Assembly (NCBI RefSeq): GCF_963583255.1
Contig: NC_084808.1
Span: 13,973,201-14,037,200 of the forward strand
DNA length: 64,000 nt
Source of the DNA: Pyrus communis
Lineage: Eukaryota; Streptophyta; Magnoliopsida; Rosales; Rosaceae
Direction: 5' to 3'
Shown here: positions 57,996 to 64,000 of the stretch, in pieces
Layout of the letters: every line of letters begins with the position of its first letter
How positions within the stretch are numbered: position 1 is the first letter of the stretch
Notes under the pieces: model-generated
Seen by the model: only the letters and a program-made list of their open reading frames with translations
Databases searched by the model: none
Told to the model about the DNA's origin: nothing
Translations under genes and position numbers: made by a program

Positions 57996-58562
57996 TGTTG
58001 TGGCTTATTTTATCTGACAAGAGAGAGGAGCGGCATCATAGTAAGGAGAGAGAGAAAGAGATGTGTGTATGAGGGATGTGTGTAGGGTTGTGTTATTTCT
58101 CCTACGCAGTGTTTTTATTTATTGTAATAAGGGAGGGAACAATCCTTATCCTCCAAGGAATACAATCCTAATAGAGAAAAATAACTAGTATCAAATGTAA
58201 TCTAGGATTTACACAATCACACTTTAATATATATCAATAACACTCCCCTTTGAGTGTGTAAATACTCAAGCAGATTCGTCATCAGGTAGAGTTGAGGAAG
58301 TCGACTCGTCGGCATTGATTTCGGGAACATGCTAGTCTCAAACAAAAGGAACTTGCTTATGGAACAAAATCTCACAAAAAACCCAATGGCTATGGTAAAA
58401 CCCATGTCGGGACAAAAACCCATAGTCTAAGGAAAAATGTGTGAGAAAATGCGAAGTCAAATAAAAAGTTTACAGGACGTCATCAGGGATATGATCAACC
58501 CAAGATGGGTGCCTCGTCAAAACCTCATTAGGTAGCAAAAACCCAAAGGGAAAAATGCTACT
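57996..58562 (-). mobile_element. Copia 3' end: LTR and tail, minus strand (element C)
   Basis: The LTR runs 58242 (TGTTATTGATATATATT on the minus strand) to 57996 (ends CCACAACA), 247 bp. A purine tract (plus-strand CTCCCCTTT) is at 58243-58251. Next come, on the minus strand, the ATGGGTTTTTGTCCCGACATGGG and GGGTTTTTGCTACCTAATGAGG tail motifs shared with Copia A (7740-8060). Pol is absent: at 58562 the sequence turns into Gypsy pol in the opposite direction. Confidence 0.75.
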
Positions 58563-59700
58563 AAACGTGGAAGATGTTTGGGTAGTTAGACATTTTCCTA
58601 ATGTTTTTCCCCATGATTTACCTAGCTTACCACCGGACCGTGAAGTGGAGTTCACTATCGACTTAATTTCAGGTACTAATCCCATTTCTCGTAAGGAAGA
58701 AAGATGAAACTTTGAGGTTATGCATTGATTACAGACAGTTGAATCGGGTGACGATTAAAAACTGTTATCCGTTGCCTCATATCGATGATCTTTTCGATCA
58801 GCTTTGTGGTGCTAGTGTCTTCTCGAAAATTAATCTAAGGTCCGATTACTACCAACCAAAGATTAGAAGAGACAACGTTCTGAAAATAGCCTTCAGAACT
58901 CAATATGGTCATTATGAGTTTCTTGTGATGCCATTTGGGTTGACTAATGATCCTGCAACTTTTATGGACCTGATGAATCGGGTATTCTGCCGGTACCTCC
59001 ACAGGTTCATAATCGCCTTCATTAATGACATTTTGATATACTCAAAGAGCGAGGCCGAGCATGCTAGAATACTACGTCTAGTTCTGAAGAAGTTAAGGGA
59101 GAATTAGTTGTACGCTAAATTTAGTAAGCGCCAGTTCTGGCTAGATCAAGTATCATTCTTAAGACACGTGATATCAACTCAAGGTGTTCTTGTGGATCCC
59201 CAGAAATTAGCAGCAGTGGAAAACTGGGAGCAACCTTGGACTATCATTGAAGTTTAGAGTTTTCTTGGTCTTGCGGGCTACTATCAACGCTTTATGAAAG
59301 ACTTCTCCGCTATAACCCTACCTCTCACAAGGTTGACCAGGAAATGAGTAAATTTTGACTGGAGTGATGATTATGAATGAAGTTTCCAACAATTAAAGTA
59401 CTGTCTCACTTATGCACTTGTCCTTGCACTTCCAGATGACAATGGGAATTTCGAGATCTATAGTGATGCTTCTCTGAATAGTCTAGGCTGTGTATTGATG
59501 CAGCAAGGAAAGGTGATCACGTATGCTTCACAAAAATTAAAGCCATATAAGATGAACTATTCTACCTATGATCTCGAGTTGGTAGTTATCATTTTCGCTT
59601 TGAAAATTTGGCGACACTATCTCTATGGGGAGAAATGTCGAATTTTCACTAACCATAAGAGCCTCAAGTATATTTTCACTTAGAAAGAGCTTAATCTCCA
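58563..59700 (+). pseudogene. RT and RNase H of Gypsy 2
   Basis: After [13 protein letters not shown] the frame changes directly to [19 protein letters not shown], so about 40 residues between the pre-RT and RT fingers are gone. RT then reads well ([32 protein letters not shown]). The catalytic FIDD box is FIND: codon 59024-59026 is AAT where GAT is expected. A TAG stops the frame at 59105-59107, before LYAKFSKRQFW. The connection and RNase H regions ([33 protein letters not shown]) follow with three further stops. Confidence 0.88.
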
Positions 59701-60084
59701 GCAGAGGAGATAGATAGAGTTAATTAGTGACTATGACTGCACTACTGAATACCACCATGGTTGTGCGAATACTGTAGCAGATACTCTTATTAAGAAATCT
59801 CACAGCCGACTTAATGCTCTTTATGCATGTCGTGTTCCTCTTCTCACTAACCTAAGATCTACTAAAGTGGCTTTAGAAGTGGATAACAAGGAAGACCTAC
59901 TTACTAGCTTTCAAGTCAGACCAGTTTTGTTGGATCGTGTTCTCGAGGCCCAGATGAACGACATAGAATCCCAAGCGTTAAGATAGGCAATACTGGACGG
60001 AAAATGGGAGATTTCAGGATTCGAAGGCCTAATGGTATGCTGATGCAAGGCGATCAGATGTATGTGCTAAATGTAGAATAACTG

Positions 60085-61340
60085 AAGAAAGAAATTTTCG
60101 ATGAAGCGCATATTTCAACTTATGCGATGCATCTTGGGACTACTAAGATGTATAATACCATCCGACCTTTCTACTATTGGCCTGGAATGAAAAGAGAAAT
60201 TACGAAGTATGTGAGTCATTGTTCAATCTGCCAACAGGTTAAAGCAGAAAGAAAGAAACCATTTGGGTTGCTACAGCCACTTCCGATACCCTAGTGGAAG
60301 TAGGAAGATATTACAATGGATTTCGTGTACAAGCTGCCTCATACACGAAATGACTATGACGGTATTTGCGTGATAGTAGATCGACTTACCAAGTCAGCAC
60401 ACTTCCTTCCTGTTCGTGAGAACTACTCCTTGAGTCGGTTGGCCGAACTTTTCGTCTTTGAAATCGTTAAGTATCATGGTGTTCTAGTTAGTATCATTTC
60501 TAACCGGGACCCCAAATTTACATCGAAGTTTTGGGTAGCTTTCCAAGAAGCTTTGGGATCGAGATTACTTTACAGCACCGCCTATCATCCTCAAATTGAT
60601 GGGCAATCAGAGATAACTATCCAGACACTCGAAGATATGTTAAGATCATCAGTTTTGCAGTTCGGAGACGCATGGCACATGCACTTGCAGTTGATAGAAT
60701 TCGCCTACAACAACAGCTTCCATTCCAGCATTGGTATGTTACCATTTGAAGCGTTGTACGGGAAATCATGTCGAACCCTCTGTATTGGTCCGAGGTAGGT
60801 GAAAGAGTTTTGGTTGGTTCTAAAATCGTAGATGAGACGACACAGAACATTCAAGTGATAAAGGCTAACTTGAAAGCGGCACATTATTGGCAAAAAAATA
60901 TAGCTAATAATCATTCGACCGACAGAGTATACAGGGTTGGAGATTGGGTATTCTTAAAAGTTGTCACCGTGGAAAGGTGTTGTAAGATTCAGAAATAAAG
61001 GAAAGCTAAGCCCTCGTTACATCGGACCGTACCAGATCATTGAGCGAGTTGGTGAAGTTGCTTATTAACTTGATCTACCTCCAGAGTTGTCGAGGGTACA
61101 TAATGTATTCTACCTGTCAATGCTACAGAAATTTGTCTTTAATCCATCGCATGTAATTCCTCCTCAGCCATTAGAGATCAACCCAGACTTGACTTATGAC
61201 GAGGTTCCAGTGACTATTCTTAACTGGAAAGATAAAGTTCTCAAGAACAAGACCGTTCGTACGGTGAAAGTATTGTGGAGAAACCACTCAGTTGAGGAAG
61301 CTACTTAGGAGATAGAAGAGCACATGTGAGATTGGTATCC
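60085..61340 (+). pseudogene. integrase and chromodomain-like end of Gypsy 2
   Basis: The zinc-binding and core regions are colinear with Gypsy 1 but keep the segment Gypsy 1 has lost: TAYHPQIDGQSEITIQTLED with the catalytic Glu, and LIEFAYNNSFHSSIGMLPFE (60580-60750). A stop before MDFVYKLP (60300-60302) and frameshifts near 60765 and 60955 break it. The terminal block VPVTILNWKDKVLKNK and VKVLWRNHSVEEAT (61190-61308) ends with TAG where Trp is expected. Confidence 0.87.
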
Positions 61341-61398
61341 ACGTTTGTTCTTTGTTTGATTTCCAATAGTGTTGAAATTTCGGGGATGAAATTTTCTT

Positions 61399-64000
61399 AA
61401 GGGGGTAGGTTATGATGACCCGTCCCTAATCCTTCTGGAAATTTCTCTCCGACTGTGTAATTTGACGATTTTACCCTTTTAGGGAAAAATGAAATGTGAT
61501 GTGGATGTGGTTTCGACTTTTATTTCTTTTTCCTGGTTTCATACCTAAATTGTACTCGTCGTTAGAATGCATGAGAGCGAGTTAGACCTAAAACACATCA
61601 GTAACGAAAAAGTGATGCACCATTAAAGTACGTAACCACGAGTATTTGTACACATAAGTGCAAATTATCAGTGTCGAAAACACTGTAACGAAGCAAATTT
61701 TGTACAAAATCTGAAATTCAAAGCTATCCCACAAAAATGGATCCGTGTTCCTCATCACACAACCAATAAAAAATTATCTTCCTTATTTTCCTCTCCTTCA
61801 TTCCTTTCTCCCGATTTTCCTCACAGCCAATTAAGAACCATCCCTCAAACTAGCACCCAATCAGTGACCTTTATTCACACTCCCATTCCCTAATCAGAAA
61901 ATACATCTACTTTCTCTCTTCTCCTTCTCTTTCTCAAACCCGAACTCCTTCTCTTCTCTTCAACAAAGAAGATCGACGTCAAAACCTTCAAGATCAAACC
62001 CACAAACTGCATATTTAGACTCCCCTCGGCCCCACAAACACAACCATACCACCAGTTTAAAAAATAGTTGAGTTTTGACTTGCCAACTTGGAAGGTCCGA
62101 CTCTGTGAGCTTTGGTCCGACGAGTTTTAGGCTGAGTCACAATGTTTTAGGACTTGGGGAAGCTGCTACACAACTTTCTAAGGTTCCTAGACTAGGTTTG
62201 CAGGAATGTTGACGTTGAAACACAAGGTTTTGAGAAGTTGAGTTTTTGGCCGAACCTTTCGAGGCTTTTTCAGGCCATTTCCCGTCCACTTTTAGACTTT
62301 TGGTAGGTATAATCTTGTTCTACTCTTCATAAGCTTCATTTCCATATAAATGTCATGAAAAATGCTTGAGAAATGAGCAAGAAATGAAGCTTTGAATTTT
62401 TTCCTAGTTTTCGACGAAACCAAACGGTGACCCATCGGAGAAGATGACGAATATTCCATCAGACTTGACGGTATAGTCTAACGACGTTAGGTCACGCCGT
62501 TCACTTCTGTTAACTGTTTAATGAATATTTCGTCAGAAATGACGAAATATTCCTAGCTACCATTCATCTCTGGCCTGCGCATTGAGGTGCATATGGCCGT
62601 GGGCTAGGTGGTGCGTGACAATGCGTCCAACCTCCAATTGACTTTCTGTCAATTTGTGTGGGTCCCTTATGTTGAGTAGATCGATTTTGTATATTCAAAC
62701 CCTCCATTTGAGCAAATTATAAGGGTTTTATCTAAGTTTTAGTATATGTGTTATTAAATTAAATTATTAGTTATTTCACATATAGGGGAGACTTACCCTG
62801 AGGACGTACAAGGACAAGCAAGACTAGGGGCTATGATCCATTAACATACCTGTGAGTGGGCATTTTTGTTTTCGTATATTTGTGTGTGTGTGTGTGTGTA
62901 TGTAAACTTTATAGTTTCCACAAATGCTTTTAAATTGATTTATACATTTTATGCCATGTTTTTATTAATTTTAAAAATGTTGTTATGTAGTTAAGATTTA
63001 TATATTGTCATGGCATATTCATATGCATTTTACTTGCTCATAAATGTTGTACTGTTGTGAAATGCTAAAATAATTACGGGATGCGTAGGTAGGTCCAGGT
63101 AAGATTATTATGTTGATTGAAATTGTTGAATCATTATGGCATGCTTATATTCATATAGTTCCCCCATCGTTGCTACACCCAGGTGTTAGTGCTCAGCCCA
63201 GGGCCAGGCTAGTCTTTCACGTGTTGTTCACATTAGCACCGCACACTCGCCTTGGATCCAAGTAGGTGCTAGTCTTATCGTACAGATTGCAATAGGCAAT
63301 TCCGACTCGTATGTGAAAGTGAATAACACTAGTGTTCACGTAATTGTAGCACTATAGCGTATATTATAATTACACCCAACCCTATCATACATGTTGCATT
63401 AGGCGACTTCGACTCGTGTGCTAGCATAGATTGATAAGCCAAAGGTACAATCGTACAGGTCACATTAGATGACTCCGACTTGCATGCTAGTATAGATTAT
63501 TGAGCACATGATTATATTTATATTGCTGATGAGATTGAACTGTGGCATACTTCTGGATTTACTGTTAGCATGCATTTGATTTCATACTTATACGTAGTAT
63601 GATTTTCTAGAAATTATACATGTTTTATAGCAATGGGTTAGTATGTTCAAAAAATAAATGGATTTTACAAATTTTGATTTCTGTGCCCACTTACCCTTCT
63701 GTTTTTCACCCCTCCAGGTCCTAAATAGCTGAATCATTTTGTGGCGTGCGAGGATTTGATAGCAATTCTGACATATCTCCATTTTTATCGTAAGAACTTA
63801 TCCCAATGGTGTAATAAGTACTTCTTTAGTTCAACTACTTTACACTTATGTTATCTGTGGTCTGAATATTTGCAGTTTATGGGTTCTACCCACTACTGTG
63901 CACTCACTTTAGTAGTTAAATTAAGTTCTAATTTCAGTTTTAAGTTATCCACAATTTTACATCACTTACACCTTTGGTTACGTAACCTTTTGGTGATGGC
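61399..64000 (+). repeat. polypurine tract and 3' LTR of Gypsy 2 (incomplete)
   Basis: AAGGGGGTAGGT (61399-61410) precedes an LTR beginning at 61411-61413 (TATGATGACCCGTCCC; compare TGTGACATCCCGTCC in Gypsy 1). Positions 63175-63480 repeat the Gypsy 1 LTR layout: GGTGTTAGTGCTC, CACTCGCCTTGGATCCAAGT, then three CGTACAG...GACTCG modules. It contains a (GT)n run at 62880-62899. The right end lies outside the window. Confidence 0.85.

Larger units (their letters stand above)
58563..64000 (+). mobile_element. Ty3/Gypsy element 2, 5'-truncated, runs off the window
   Basis: It starts inside pre-RT (VWVVRHFPNVFPHDLPSLPP at about 58580) and includes RT, RNase H, integrase, chromodomain-like end and a 3' LTR from about 61411 to beyond 64000. 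It is related to Gypsy 1 throughout pol and in parts of the LTR. No 5' LTR, gag or protease lies in the window. Confidence 0.88.

Noticed and set aside
1..64000. CRISPR arrays, operons or prokaryotic defence systems
   Set aside because: The window is plainly plant nuclear DNA with spliced genes and plant transposons; the tandem repeats found have no unique spacers.

Overview
The window is nuclear DNA of a flowering plant, most likely a woody eudicot of the Rosaceae (Malus/Pyrus type). This rests on short GT–AG introns, single-copy plant genes, and dense LTR retrotransposons and small TIR elements, including families I associate with apple and pear. The family-level assignment is inference, not a database result. 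No bacterial, organellar or CRISPR sequence is visible.

Host genes are few. A one-exon secreted S-protein homologue (self-incompatibility S1 family) lies at 8938-9348. A two-exon tau-class glutathione S-transferase lies at 31423-32452. A broken BLISTER-like gene is spread over 38540-44682. A 19-exon chloroplast 7-hydroxymethyl chlorophyll a reductase (HCAR) lies at 46276-51359. A three-exon YUCCA-type flavin monooxygenase (auxin synthesis) lies on the minus strand at 56129-54235. They have unrelated functions, so this is an ordinary plant gene neighbourhood and not a pathway cluster.

The rest is mostly transposon strata. Positions 1616-4112 hold a PIF/Harbinger-type element with a broken transposase and a 317-bp Tourist-like MITE nested in it. 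Positions 5100-8340 hold a decayed Copia element; relatives of it occur at 20860, 24845-26785 and 57996-58562. Positions 9661-18411 hold a complete Ty3/Gypsy chromovirus-like element with 2.17-kb LTRs and a TTGAT duplication. Its LTRs are nearly identical while its pol is riddled with stops and deletions. Positions 19432-20149 (TIR element), 20190-20357 (SINE), 21028-21493 (Copia LTR plus primer site) and 22420-23365 (MULE transposase remains) follow. A 1.69-kb solo LTR at 25016-26702 sits inside a 249-bp Copia LTR. A hAT-like element lies at 28077-29369. Five tandem 295-bp repeats lie directly upstream of the GST. A nearly intact Copia element (33150-38259, minus strand) sits in the 5' region of the BLISTER-like gene, and a 2.04-kb solo LTR (40935-42975) interrupts one of its exons. 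A second Gypsy element runs from 58562 off the right edge.

The most unusual structures are: the BLISTER-like gene taken apart by two dated-looking LTR insertions plus point lesions; the Gypsy element whose young LTRs contradict its dead pol and whose protease region is replaced by LTR-like sequence; the five-unit tandem array with tRNA-promoter-like boxes at 53257-53860; and the five-copy array, containing a dispersed MITE-like module, that forms the GST upstream region.
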